From contig CACNPW010000009.1 in the NCBI GenBank assembly GCA_902622475.1, forward strand, positions 1 through 37,829: DNA of 37,829 nt, read 5' to 3'. Under the pieces are notes generated by a model. The model was not told the origin of the DNA, did not search any database, and was given only the letters and a program-made list of their open reading frames with translations. How positions within the stretch are numbered: the first letter of the stretch is position 1; each line of letters begins with the position of its first letter. The translations under genes were made by a program, and so were the position numbers. Below, piece after piece: positions 20,348-28,372 of the stretch. The stretch is from an uncultured Alphaproteobacteria bacterium. GTDB taxonomy: Bacteria; Pseudomonadota; Alphaproteobacteria; HIMB59; GCA-002718135.

Positions 20348-20530
20348 CTACTTATTTTCTTCATTATCAGGTCTTGTAAGTTCTTCGAGTTTACGCATTT
20401 CCTCTTCCATTTTAATCTTTTCTTGCTCTTCACGTTTTCTTTTGCGTTCCTCAGCTTTCATTTTAAGCTTTAGTTCTTTTTGCATTTTGCGGTCTCCCGC
20501 TTTAGATTTGTGATTAAAGTGAATGCCCAT
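20348..20530 (-). CDS. Small highly charged coiled-coil protein, function unknown
   Basis: The 60-residue product starts MGIHFNHKSKAGDRKMQKEL and is then almost entirely Lys, Arg, Glu and Met, ending TRPDNEENK. It has no signal or membrane segment and looks like a single basic/acidic helix. I recognise no family. It is listed as real because the start codon is sound, it fills a gap between two genes on the same strand, and its composition is protein-like, but an AT-rich genome can yield such a frame by chance. Confidence 0.6.
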   Translation of the reverse strand: MGIHFNHKSKAGDRKMQKELKLKMKAEERKRKREEQEKIKMEEEMRKLEELTRPDNEENK

Positions 20531-20585
20531 ATAAACCTGGCAACTATATACTAAATATTATGAAATATTTCTAGACTCTAATTTG

Positions 20586-20780
20586 CTAATTTCTAGCTAA
20601 CCAAACAATTACAACAAAGACAAATATAGCAATTGCTTGAAATAATACTCTTAACCGCATTAGTTTATTACTATGATTTTTGTTAAGCTTTCCATTTACT
20701 GCCATGGCAATAACGCCAACAACAACAACTGCTAGAGTTGCTGCCATGAACAAGACAAGTATTATTTGCATTGTGCTCAT
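20586..20780 (-). CDS. HIG1-domain twin-transmembrane protein
   Basis: A 64-residue protein with two transmembrane helices (about residues 4-27 and 44-62) and a short basic loop carrying KLMRLRVLFQ. This layout matches the alphaproteobacterial twin-transmembrane proteins of the HIG1 family, relatives of the mitochondrial proteins that associate with cytochrome oxidase. A respiratory-chain role is known for the eukaryotic members and only inferred here. It is read on the same strand as the small charged protein, with 55 bases between them. Confidence 0.8.
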   Translation of the reverse strand: MSTMQIILVLFMAATLAVVVVGVIAMAVNGKLNKNHSNKLMRLRVLFQAIAIFVFVVIVWLARN

Positions 20781-20842
20781 AATAATATCTATATAAAACT
20801 TTTATTCTATGAAACAAGATATCTTAAACAAAGTGTTTGATT

Positions 20843-21517
20843 ATGGTTGATATTTTAAAGGGTCCGTCAATTACTAAACATCAAAATCCAAAAAAATTGA
20901 TGATTATGCTTCATGGTTATGGAGATAACGCTACTAATTTCATTCAAATTGCAAATTTAATTGATCAAGATGATTTTGGGATGAAATATGTTGCTTTAAA
21001 TGCACCAGATACAATTCAAGATTATCCTATGGGGTATGAATGGTTTCAATTATATCTCAATGGCACTCATATTTCTAATGCTGGTGTAAAAGAATATGAT
21101 GTAGTCAAAAAGAAAATATCTGAGAATGTTGAAAAAATTTATAACTCTATTTCTCTTTTATTAGAAAATTTAAATTTAAAAATGACCGATTGTTTTGTTA
21201 TGGGTTTTTCTCAAGGAGGTATGATGGCTTTTGAACTTGGGCAAATACTTCAAAATCAGTTAGCAGGCTTAGCAATTATATCTTCAAGAATTATATCAAA
21301 AGTGCATAAGCCTAATAAAGCATTTTTAAAAACACCAATTTTTATTTCTCATGGTGGTCAAGATGCTGTTTTGCCTATTTACAATTACAACGAGTCACTT
21401 GAAGTCTTAAAAAAGTATAACTACAATTATGAAAATTATCTTATTAAAAGTGACGAGCATACAATGTCACAAGAAACAATAACTTTTTTCCAAAATTTTG
21501 TTAAAAAAAATATTTAA
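20843..21517 (+). CDS. Phospholipase/carboxylesterase family hydrolase
   Basis: This alpha/beta-hydrolase has LHGYGDNATNF near the N-terminus, the nucleophile in MGFSQGGMMAFE, a catalytic Asp in SHGGQDAVLP and His in SDEHTMSQ. It belongs to the carboxylesterase/lysophospholipase (YpfH-like) family that cleaves short acyl esters in the cytoplasm. The ATG at 20843 gives 224 residues, normal for the family; a TTG two codons upstream is in frame but less likely. It diverges from the HIG1 gene. Confidence 0.9.
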   Translation: MVDILKGPSITKHQNPKKLMIMLHGYGDNATNFIQIANLIDQDDFGMKYVALNAPDTIQDYPMGYEWFQLYLNGTHISNAGVKEYDVVKKKISENVEKIYNSISLLLENLNLKMTDCFVMGFSQGGMMAFELGQILQNQLAGLAIISSRIISKVHKPNKAFLKTPIFISHGGQDAVLPIYNYNESLEVLKKYNYNYENYLIKSDEHTMSQETITFFQNFVKKNI

Positions 21518-21581
21518 AGTAATCGAATCTTAATATTATATTACTATCTGAATATTATGACTTGGGTGAGTAGAAAATAAA

Positions 21582-22136
21582 ATGAGTACCGCAGAAAATC
21601 CAGCTTTGGTTCTTAATGCTGATTTTCGGCCGCTATCTTATTACCCACTTTCTTTATGTTCATGGCAAGACGCCATCAAAGCTGTTTTTCTTGAAAGAGT
21701 TTCAGTAATCGAAAATTACGAGCATGAAGTTCATTCTCCAAATCTTACTTTTAAGTTACCAAGTGTAATAGCTTTAAAAGATTATGTAACTCCGCAACGA
21801 AGACCTGCTTTTACACGTTTTAACGTTTTTTTGAGAGATAATTTTACTTGTCAGTACTGTACCAATCGTTTTCCTGCAAATGAACTAACATTTGACCATT
21901 TAGTTCCTAAATGTCTGAATGGAAAAACTACTTGGGAAAATGTTGTCTCTGCATGCACGTCCTGTAATTTAAAAAAAGGAAGAAAACTTATACAGAATAC
22001 AGATATGAAACTTTTTAAAAAACCTCTTCGACCATCGTCAATTCAATTACAAAATAATGGTAGGAATTTCCCTCCTAATTTTTTGCATGAGACTTGGAGA
22101 GACTATTTATACTGGGATACTGAATTAGAAAATTAA
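21582..22136 (+). CDS. HNH endonuclease-fold protein
   Basis: The 184-residue protein starts with an ALVLNADFRPLSYYPLSL segment and a middle RRPAFTRFNVFLRDNF region. It then carries an HNH core: a CQYC pair, LTFDHLVPKC with the catalytic His, and a second CTSC pair for zinc binding. This stand-alone form is conserved in alphaproteobacteria and is not linked to a mobile element or restriction system here. Its cellular role is not established. It ends with a 4-base overlap with the convergent coq7. Confidence 0.9.
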   Translation: MSTAENPALVLNADFRPLSYYPLSLCSWQDAIKAVFLERVSVIENYEHEVHSPNLTFKLPSVIALKDYVTPQRRPAFTRFNVFLRDNFTCQYCTNRFPANELTFDHLVPKCLNGKTTWENVVSACTSCNLKKGRKLIQNTDMKLFKKPLRPSSIQLQNNGRNFPPNFLHETWRDYLYWDTELEN

Positions 22137-22702
22137 ATTTTTTTTGATATAGCGATTGCCGTCTTACATCCAAGCTCTATTACTTTTGACATAATTTTAT
22201 ATCCTGGTGCACTTTCCGCATCATGTTCTATTCCAATATCATGATGTTCAAGTTCATCATCTCGGAATTTGGAAATTGTTTTTTTTAAATCTTTATGGTC
22301 ATCTCCTAAGAGCTCCAATTGTTCTTGGTAATGTTCACCGATCACTTTTTCAACAGCAACAGTACATGCCATGGCAGCTTTTTCACCCATTAAGGCAGTG
22401 GATGCTCCAAGCGCGTATCCCGCAACATTCCACAAAGGAAGTAGAGCCGTTGGCCTAACACGATGTTCTAATATTAATTCATTAAATTTATCAATATGCT
22501 CTTTTTCTTGATCAGCCATATGTTGAATAGTTTTGCCAAGCTTTGAGCTTTTTCCAAAAATTGCTATTTGCCCATCATATATTTTAGTTGCACCATATTC
22601 ACCAGCATGATCGACTCTTATAATTTCTTCTAAAATCTCCCTATGAGTAGTTCTATTTGAGGAGGATTTTTTTTTATATGTTTTTTTCTTTATTAAAGCC
22701 AT
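22133..22702 (-). CDS. coq7: Demethoxyubiquinone hydroxylase (COQ7 family)
   Basis: Coq7 is a membrane-associated diiron monooxygenase that hydroxylates demethoxyubiquinone in ubiquinone synthesis. The iron ligands are visible in RVDHAGEYGA, ADQEKEHIDKF, VEKVIGEHY and DDELEHHDIG, the paired ExxH pattern of the ferritin-like family. A basic N-terminal segment precedes the domain. ATG 22702 gives 189 residues; an in-frame ATG at 22726 is possible. With either start the gene overlaps dsbB (stop at 22674). Confidence 0.94.
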   Translation of the reverse strand: MALIKKKTYKKKSSSNRTTHREILEEIIRVDHAGEYGATKIYDGQIAIFGKSSKLGKTIQHMADQEKEHIDKFNELILEHRVRPTALLPLWNVAGYALGASTALMGEKAAMACTVAVEKVIGEHYQEQLELLGDDHKDLKKTISKFRDDELEHHDIGIEHDAESAPGYKIMSKVIELGCKTAIAISKKI

Positions 22703-23168
22703 AGTATTTAAATAAATAAATAGCATTTAAAATAAAAATAACTAGTAAAACAAGCGTATTAATTGAAGCAGCAGAAATTCCAAAAAAACTCCAAATAACT
22801 TCATCACAACTAATTACCTGCTTTGATAATATCTGCGCTTTTAGGTCTTCAGCACTCCCACTGTTTGTTAGCACAGCTGAACAACCTGCAGGCCCTTTAA
22901 AAATTTTATTCTCAACTCCAACGTGCCATATAGAATAAAAAAGACCGTAAACTGATGCAAACTGTATTACTAAATAGAGCCAAATTTTATTAAAATTTTT
23001 GAATAAAAATAACAGAATTAAGCATATTAAAATTAAATAATATGGATATCTTTGTTTTAAACATAATTCACATGGTTGAAGATTAAAAAAATATTCTGCA
23101 ATTAATGCTGATGATATTGAGATTAATGAAATTAAAAATAAAAGCGCGTTCCAATTACGAATTATCAT
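22674..23168 (-). CDS. dsbB: Disulfide bond formation protein DsbB
   Basis: DsbB reoxidises DsbA and passes electrons to quinone in the inner membrane. Four transmembrane segments are apparent in 164 residues. The first redox pair is C33/C36 in QPCELCLKQR after helix 1 and the second is C96 and C121 in the periplasmic loop. Its ATG shares four bases with the TGA of the frame-restored yqaA-like gene upstream, and its 3' end overlaps coq7, so yqaA-like, dsbB and coq7 form a tight run. Confidence 0.93.
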   Translation of the reverse strand: MIIRNWNALLFLISLISISSALIAEYFFNLQPCELCLKQRYPYYLILICLILLFLFKNFNKIWLYLVIQFASVYGLFYSIWHVGVENKIFKGPAGCSAVLTNSGSAEDLKAQILSKQVISCDEVIWSFFGISAASINTLVLLVIFILNAIYLFKYYGFNKEKNI

Positions 23169-23751
23169 AAAAATCTAATTATAAAAACACTTCCAACAAG
23201 TAAAATAAAAAATACAATAGTTAAAATATTGAAATATTTGTCAATAATTAATCTGATTCTTTCACCAAAAAAATATAACAGTAATGCTATAAGATAAAAT
23301 CTTGATCCTCGACCAATAATTGAAACAATAATAAATAAAAAAAAATATTTAATCCAAATACGCCGCTTGCAATTGTAATAAACTTATATGGAAAAGGGGT
23401 TATGCCAGCACCTAAAACAATCAAAATACCATATTCTTTGTAGTAATTTTCAAAAATACTAAAAGAATTTTCCAAATGATAAAATTCAACAATGTAAATG
23501 CCCAATGAATTATAAAAAAAATACCCAATAGTATAACCAGCTACTCCTCCAATTACAGATGAGAAGGTGCATATAAATGCGTAAAAAAAGGCCTTGAGCT
23601 TATTAGCTAAAGCCATGGGTATCAGCAGTAGATCTGGTGGAATTGGGAAAAATGAACTTTCAGCAAATGATATCAAACATAAGTACCATTTCGCATTTTT
23701 ATGTTTAGCTTTTGTAAGAGTCCAGTTATAAAGTTTGTTAAGAAAATTCAT
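23165..23751 (-). CDS. YqaA/DedA-type (SNARE-associated) membrane protein, frameshifted at a T9 run
   Basis: The first part (23751 to about 23345) encodes a YqaA-like membrane protein with FAESSFFPIPPDLLLIPMA and LGAGITPFPYKFITIASGVFG. The frame then hits nine T residues (23337-23345 as A on the plus strand), and as read the protein ends in an unrelated tail at 23287, after 154 residues. One extra T restores IIVSIIGRGSRFYLIALLLY and on to ILLVGSVFIIRFL, the expected YqaA C-terminus, ending with TGA at 23165-23167. That TGA overlaps the dsbB ATG as ATGA. Possible explanations are a sequencing error, a recent mutation, or slippage of polymerase at the run. Family function is uncertain (membrane lipid or ion handling). 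Confidence 0.85.
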
Positions 23752-23827
23752 TTATTTTTTTTACCTTAGTATCTCTTTTGTTTATACTAAATGTAAACTT
23801 AAATCTAAAAATTTATTTTCACCTATT

Positions 23828-25024
23828 ATGAATAACCTAATATCTAGAGAATTAAATACTTCATTTATTGCAACATTCTCTCAAGGTATATTTGCTACAC
23901 TTACATTTAGTACTTTCTTAGTTCATGCTCCAATTTTATTTAATCTTATAGAGATGACTGAATCAGACTATTCATATGGGTTTGTTTTATTTGGTATTTT
24001 TACGGTTATAACTAACCAATTAACAACAAGATATTTGTTACCAAAAATTGGAAGTACCAACTGTTTAATTGTAGCAAGATTGATGTATTCTTTTATACCA
24101 TTCTTAATATTTTATTTTTCAACATATCAAACATATATTTTACTATCAATTATTTGGGGTATTGCGATAGGTATTCAAGCTCCAAATATATTCACCCAAG
24201 TTGCCATTATTGAACAAAACACAAATAGAATTTTAAACCCAATTTTTAAATCATCTTTTAGTATTGGCTTTATAATTGGTGGTGGCATAAGCAGTATATG
24301 TGTTGGTATAAATATACCACCAATATTAACTACTTTTCTTATTGGGTGTTTTGTATTTAGCTCAACAATTACAATGTTTTTTTTTGGATTGAAAAAAAAA
24401 TATGACATTAAAAATAATAAACCTGCATTTATATTTCCTAGTTTTAAAATAATCATATTTGCCTCTATAAATATGCTTATCTTTGCAACCATGGGAATCA
24501 TTATTCAATGGTCTCCACTGTGGTTAGTAAAAGATCTTTACGCACCTTTGTATATGGTGGGATCTATAGTTATATTTTTTAATATTGGTGAAATTATAAG
24601 TAATTTTTTTGGTTCTAAATTAATTAATTTGTTTAATGAAAAAATTGTCGGACCTTACTTTGCAATGTTTGGTTCAATAATTTTATTTCTCAGCCTTCTA
24701 TCTCAAAATATTTATGTAATTTATATATCAATTATTCTTTTTGGATTTCTAATTTCTAATGTCATGCCAATTATTTATAGACAATCTGTTCGACATTCAC
24801 CACATCCTATACCTGTAACAATTTCTCACGTGTCTAGTATTGCATTTACAGGTGTCATCTTTGGACCTGCAATTGTTGGTTTCTCTGCAGAAACTTATGG
24901 ATTAACTTTTAATATGTATATGCTTGGATTAATTATGTTTCTAATATCGTTAATAATGCTTTTAGTTATGAATAATGAAAAAATGGTAGGAGTAGAGGGA
25001 ATCGAACCCACACCACCGAAGTGA
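23828..25024 (+). CDS. MFS transporter, copy 1
   Basis: A 12-helix major facilitator protein of about 398 residues; hydrophobic segments alternate with short loops throughout. LLPKIGSTN and WGIAIGIQAPNIFTQ are shared with the second copy just downstream. The substrate is not recognisable. I chose ATG 23828 because homology with copy 2 begins there; in-frame codons back to 23735 would overlap the divergent yqaA-like start. The last codons (VGVEGIEPTPPK) are read through the 3' half of the tRNA-Leu on the other strand, so the natural C-terminus is only a few residues beyond helix 12. Confidence 0.88.
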   Translation: MNNLISRELNTSFIATFSQGIFATLTFSTFLVHAPILFNLIEMTESDYSYGFVLFGIFTVITNQLTTRYLLPKIGSTNCLIVARLMYSFIPFLIFYFSTYQTYILLSIIWGIAIGIQAPNIFTQVAIIEQNTNRILNPIFKSSFSIGFIIGGGISSICVGINIPPILTTFLIGCFVFSSTITMFFFGLKKKYDIKNNKPAFIFPSFKIIIFASINMLIFATMGIIIQWSPLWLVKDLYAPLYMVGSIVIFFNIGEIISNFFGSKLINLFNEKIVGPYFAMFGSIILFLSLLSQNIYVIYISIILFGFLISNVMPIIYRQSVRHSPHPIPVTISHVSSIAFTGVIFGPAIVGFSAETYGLTFNMYMLGLIMFLISLIMLLVMNNEKMVGVEGIEPTPPK

Positions 25025-25068
25025 CCGGATTTTGAATCCGGCGCGTCTACCAGTTCCGCCATACTCCC
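24984..25068 (-). tRNA. tRNA-Leu (anticodon CAA)
   Basis: Reverse-strand sequence folds as a class II tRNA of 85 bases: acceptor GGGAGTA with TACTCCT (G-U at the end), a D arm with GGTAGA, anticodon stem CCGGA/TCCGG around loop TTCAAAA (anticodon CAA, reading UUG), a long variable arm, T loop TTCGATT, discriminator A and an encoded CCA at 24984-24986. As I read it the T stem has one U-U mismatch (GTGGG against CCCTC). The 3' 41 bases overlap the end of the MFS copy 1 gene on the other strand. Confidence 0.95.
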
Positions 25069-25298
25069 AGTTTATTTTTCGCAGTAATAATAGGTTTTTA
25101 ATCTTAAGTCTATGAGCATATTTTAAGAAACTATATTAATAGGACGTCGTGAAAGCGTTGCAAAGGATGCGCAAAAGGTAGTATCGAATTAGAATGGTTT
25201 GATATTGTTAAACTTAAAAATAACCTAATATTATATTACTAAATTACTATGTGATTCTAATATTTTATTTCATTTTAATTAATATAAAATTAATTTTC

Positions 25299-26459
25299 AT
25301 GACTGACTCAACCTTACAGAAATCTTTTTTGATTACCTGTTCCCAAGGTTTTTTGTTTATGTTTCTAGTTTCGATGTGGTTTGTATATACACCAGTTTTA
25401 TTTGACTATATTAATATCACTAAAACCCAATACGGATTTACTGGAGTTATATTTGGTGTTGCCAATATTTTAACAAATCAAATTGCAACTAGATTTCTCA
25501 TTCCAAAAATAGGTACTACAAATGCTCTAGTTTTATCTAGAAGTATGTTTGCATTAATACCTTTTTTAATTTTCTTTTTTTCTAATTTACAATTACTTTT
25601 TTTATTTTCTTTATTTTGGGGTATGGCAATAGGTATTCAATCACCTAGTATGTTTACACAAATTGCTATATTGGAAGAAAAAACTAATAAAATTTTAAAT
25701 CCTATTTTTAAAGCTTCTATTGGATTAGGAACATTACTCGGAGCAGTATTTTCTAGTTGGTGTTTAGCTTTTGATTTTAATCCCACATTAGTGTTTTTGG
25801 GAGTAGGCATTCTAATAATTTTCTCTATTTTAGCTGTCATCACTTTTGGGTTACCAAGAAGCTTTGACTATATAAATGAATCTCCCAATTTTGCTCTACC
25901 CAGTAGAAAAGTTTTTCTTTTTGCCGTCAATTTGATGATTTGGTATGCGATTATTGGCATTATCCTAAATTGGTCATCAGTATGGTTAGTTGAGGATTTG
26001 TTGGCATCAATTTACTTGGCAGGTTTTATTGTAATTTTTTTTCAGTTCGGAGAAATAAGTGGAAATTTAGCTGGAGGTAAACTTTTAAAAAAATATAGTG
26101 ATAAACTAGTAGGCCCCTATTTTTCAATTATTGGTGCAACAATATTATTTCTAAGTATTATTAATATGAATATTTATTTAATATTTTTTTCTGTAATGGT
26201 ATTTGGTTTTTTAACCTCTAATATTATTCCTATTGTTTATAGACGAGTAGTTAAAGTTTCAAATGAACCAGTTCCAATAATAATTTCTCATATCTCTAGT
26301 ATATCTTTTGCAGGGATAATTTTTGGGCCAGCATTAACTGGATTTTCTGCAGATTTATTTGGCTTAACTTTTAATATGTATGCTTTATGTGTTGCAGTTT
26401 TATTATTATCAATAAACCTAATTATTATTATGAATCTCTACGCTATAAAGGAATCTTAA
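25299..26459 (+). CDS. MFS transporter, copy 2 (tandem paralogue)
   Basis: A second 12-helix MFS protein of about 386 residues, collinear with copy 1 along its whole length. Shared segments include IPKIGTTN, WGMAIGIQSPSMFTQIA, KILNPIFKAS, LVGPYFSIIGATILFLS, SHISSISFAGIIFGPA and FGLTFNMY. ATG 25299 (MTDSTLQKSF) aligns with the start chosen for copy 1; upstream codons are hydrophobic but probably untranslated. It ends normally at AIKES, without tRNA readthrough. Substrate unknown; the divergence between copies suggests an old duplication with possible change of substrate. Confidence 0.9.
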   Translation: MTDSTLQKSFLITCSQGFLFMFLVSMWFVYTPVLFDYINITKTQYGFTGVIFGVANILTNQIATRFLIPKIGTTNALVLSRSMFALIPFLIFFFSNLQLLFLFSLFWGMAIGIQSPSMFTQIAILEEKTNKILNPIFKASIGLGTLLGAVFSSWCLAFDFNPTLVFLGVGILIIFSILAVITFGLPRSFDYINESPNFALPSRKVFLFAVNLMIWYAIIGIILNWSSVWLVEDLLASIYLAGFIVIFFQFGEISGNLAGGKLLKKYSDKLVGPYFSIIGATILFLSIINMNIYLIFFSVMVFGFLTSNIIPIVYRRVVKVSNEPVPIIISHISSISFAGIIFGPALTGFSADLFGLTFNMYALCVAVLLLSINLIIIMNLYAIKES

Positions 26460-26789
26460 TCTTTTGCGTCTAACTTGAACTTGTAACGACACTTTTGTTT
26501 TGTATTTATGTCTTCGAATGTACGCCATATTTCTCACTTTCTGAAAGTGCAAAGCATCGTATGAGCGTCCTAAAAGTAATTTGATTGTTGAGAGTGTTTA
26601 ATTAACGGCTGTAAACATAGAATTAATCATGCCCACAGTTCCGCCATACTCACATTTAAATATCAAAGTGTTACTCGATTTTAAGATTTAAGTCTATAAA
26701 GTTGTAAGTCATTTTTAGAAACATATGGAAACAAAAATGTACATGCATCTTTTTTTACTTTTATTAACTTTTTAGGTTTATAATTATTT
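26460..26789. other. 330-base non-coding stretch with tRNA remnant and flank homology
   Basis: I find no gene here. Bases 26460-26630 have a more mixed composition than the neighbours, including a small hairpin CACTTT-CTG-AAAGTG near 26535-26549. Bases 26636-26651 match the 5' part of the tRNA-Leu exactly, and 26680-26735 resemble the sequence just beyond the 5' end of that tRNA (25095-25135), including TTAAGTCTAT and a TTT-AGAAAC block. The stretch therefore looks like the decayed tail of a tandem duplication. Confidence 0.65.
26636..26651 (-). pseudogene. Remnant of a second tRNA-Leu (5' part only)
   Basis: Sixteen bases are identical to tRNA positions 3-18 of the intact tRNA-Leu (plus-strand 25051-25066), reading GAGTATGGCGGAACTG on the reverse strand. 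The anticodon arm, variable arm and T arm are absent. It lies after MFS copy 2 in the same relative position as the intact tRNA after copy 1. Confidence 0.75.
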
Positions 26790-27668
26790 ATGTTTTTAAA
26801 AGATGGTATAAGTTTTAGAAATTCTAATTACATTGATTTAATTAATGAAAATTTCTCTAAAAAAGATAAACACATAATTCAATCTATAAATGTTTGGGGA
26901 TCTGGTAATCATAAGCACAACAGGAAAAATTATAACTCAAATACTTATCATATAGATATTTTTTTTGAGTTATTTGGTAGAAATAATTTTGTAGGCAATT
27001 TTCTTGAAATTGGTTGTGGAGAAGGTATTGATCTTAGAAATAGAATTTTAAAAATTAATAATCTTTTAAATATTTATGCTGTTGATATAGGTCAAAATTT
27101 ACATAGTTTATCAAGAGAAGTAGATTTAAAAAATGTTAAATTTTTAAGATGTGATTGCACTAATTTACCATTTAAAAATAAAGTTTTTAATACAATTTAC
27201 AGTTGGGGAGTCTTTCATCACACAACTAATTTCAACCTAGCATTAAAAGAAGCAATTAGATTATTAAAAAAAGATGGGACTTTGTTTTTCTATACATATA
27301 AAAAACAAAGAAATTTAATTAAATTTTACGGCACTATAATCGAAAAACTTTTAATGAAAGTTTTAAAAAATTTTAATTTACAAATCTCAAGATTCCTATG
27401 TTACTTGATTTCTATTTTAGTTTTATTTTTATTTTCATATCCTGCCCAAATTTTAAAAAAATTAAATATTTCTTCGTATAAAAAAATACCTTATCATTGG
27501 GGTACAGTTCCTTCAGACATATATTTATCTGTTGTAGATCGCTTACTTGCGCCAATAAATATAAGACATTCAAAAAAACAAATGGAAAATTTATTAGATG
27601 GTTTAAATTTATCTTTTTATTCAGTTATTGAAAGAAATGAGGGACTTTTTATAAAAATAGTAAAATAA
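26790..27668 (+). CDS. Class I SAM-dependent methyltransferase with C-terminal hydrophobic segment
   Basis: The methyltransferase core is visible as LEIGCGEGIDL near residue 72, then AVDIG, RCDCTNLPFKNKVFN and YSWGVFHHTTNFNLALKEA, ending LLKKDGTLFFYTYK. After the core comes a strongly hydrophobic stretch (about residues 205-230, FLCYLISILVLFLFSYPAQIL region) that may be a membrane anchor or hairpin, then a tail with PYHWGTVPSDIYLSV. The substrate is unknown; small-molecule or surface-glycan methylation is possible. The gene is very AT-rich even for this genome and lies next to the duplicated, decayed segment, suggesting a variable spot. Confidence 0.82.
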   Translation: MFLKDGISFRNSNYIDLINENFSKKDKHIIQSINVWGSGNHKHNRKNYNSNTYHIDIFFELFGRNNFVGNFLEIGCGEGIDLRNRILKINNLLNIYAVDIGQNLHSLSREVDLKNVKFLRCDCTNLPFKNKVFNTIYSWGVFHHTTNFNLALKEAIRLLKKDGTLFFYTYKKQRNLIKFYGTIIEKLLMKVLKNFNLQISRFLCYLISILVLFLFSYPAQILKKLNISSYKKIPYHWGTVPSDIYLSVVDRLLAPINIRHSKKQMENLLDGLNLSFYSVIERNEGLFIKIVK

Positions 27669-27758
27669 TATTATATTAGATATTTAAAGTTTTAAATTAT
27701 CTCTTTTTTCAAATAAAAGTATTATTAAAGTATAATAAAAACTTAATGATTTTTATTA

Positions 27759-28364
27759 TTATTTTCTTTTTAAATTAAATTTAGATTTAACCGTTGTATA
27801 CTCGCTGTATCCCATTCTAGCTATATATTTCATCGATGCACTATCCACTCTACCATTCTTAATAAATTTATTATTTATAAAAATCCCAATTACTTCACCA
27901 ATAATCATTGTAGAAATTTTTTTTGAATTTGATTTTAGCTTAATAGTTTTAACTAACTTACATTCTAAATTTACAGGGCTTTCTCTAACAGAAGGTGCTT
28001 TAACAAGTTTTGATTTTTTTTTTTTTAAATTTGAGAAAAAAAACTCATCTTCATCTGGTTTAAAATCTCCAGAAGTTTTGTTCATTTTATTACGTGTTGC
28101 TAATGTTGCAAAATTTACTACAAACTCCTTTGTTGTTAAAATATTTGTTAATGAATCTTTATATTTGCCATGGATTGAGCTACCATTTGAACAAAACATA
28201 ATTTGTGGTGGCTCATCAGCTACTGCATTAAAATATGAATAAGGTGCTAAGTTGGCAACTCCCCTTTTATTAATCGATGATATCCATCCAATTGGTCTTG
28301 GAAAGACTAAGGATTTAAATGGATCTATTTTAAAGGGTACTCCTTTTTTAGGTTCATAAAACAT
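27759..28364 (-). CDS. Flavin reductase-like FMN-binding split-barrel protein
   Basis: The 201-residue protein matches the flavin reductase family: KGVPFKIDPFKSLVFPRPIG at the start, SSINKRGVANLAPYSYFNAV where FMN binds, and EFVVNFATLATR further on. Members either reduce flavin for a partner or use bound FMN directly. The C-terminus YIARMGYSEYTTVKSKF is typical of the subgroup. It is 8 bases downstream of sufE and seems to be the last gene of the galE-galT-sufE run. The partner or substrate is not evident. Confidence 0.87.
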   Translation of the reverse strand: MFYEPKKGVPFKIDPFKSLVFPRPIGWISSINKRGVANLAPYSYFNAVADEPPQIMFCSNGSSIHGKYKDSLTNILTTKEFVVNFATLATRNKMNKTSGDFKPDEDEFFFSNLKKKKSKLVKAPSVRESPVNLECKLVKTIKLKSNSKKISTMIIGEVIGIFINNKFIKNGRVDSASMKYIARMGYSEYTTVKSKFNLKRK

Positions 28365-28372
28365 AATAAAAT

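Noticed and set aside
24984-25024. Protein motif VGVEGIEPTPP as a conserved C-terminal domain
   Set aside because: This string is the well-known translation of a reverse-strand tRNA-Leu 3' half, not protein homology.
21529-25247. Word TAATATTATATTACTA upstream of both the HNH gene and MFS copy 2
   Set aside because: Sixteen bases of pure A/T apart from one C may recur by chance at this composition, and the two genes share no evident function.
25051-26651. tRNA-flanked segment as an integrated mobile island
   Set aside because: The repeat involves the 5' part of the tRNA rather than the 3' part usually used by integrases, no integrase is present, and the enclosed gene is a paralogue of its neighbour, so tandem duplication is simpler.
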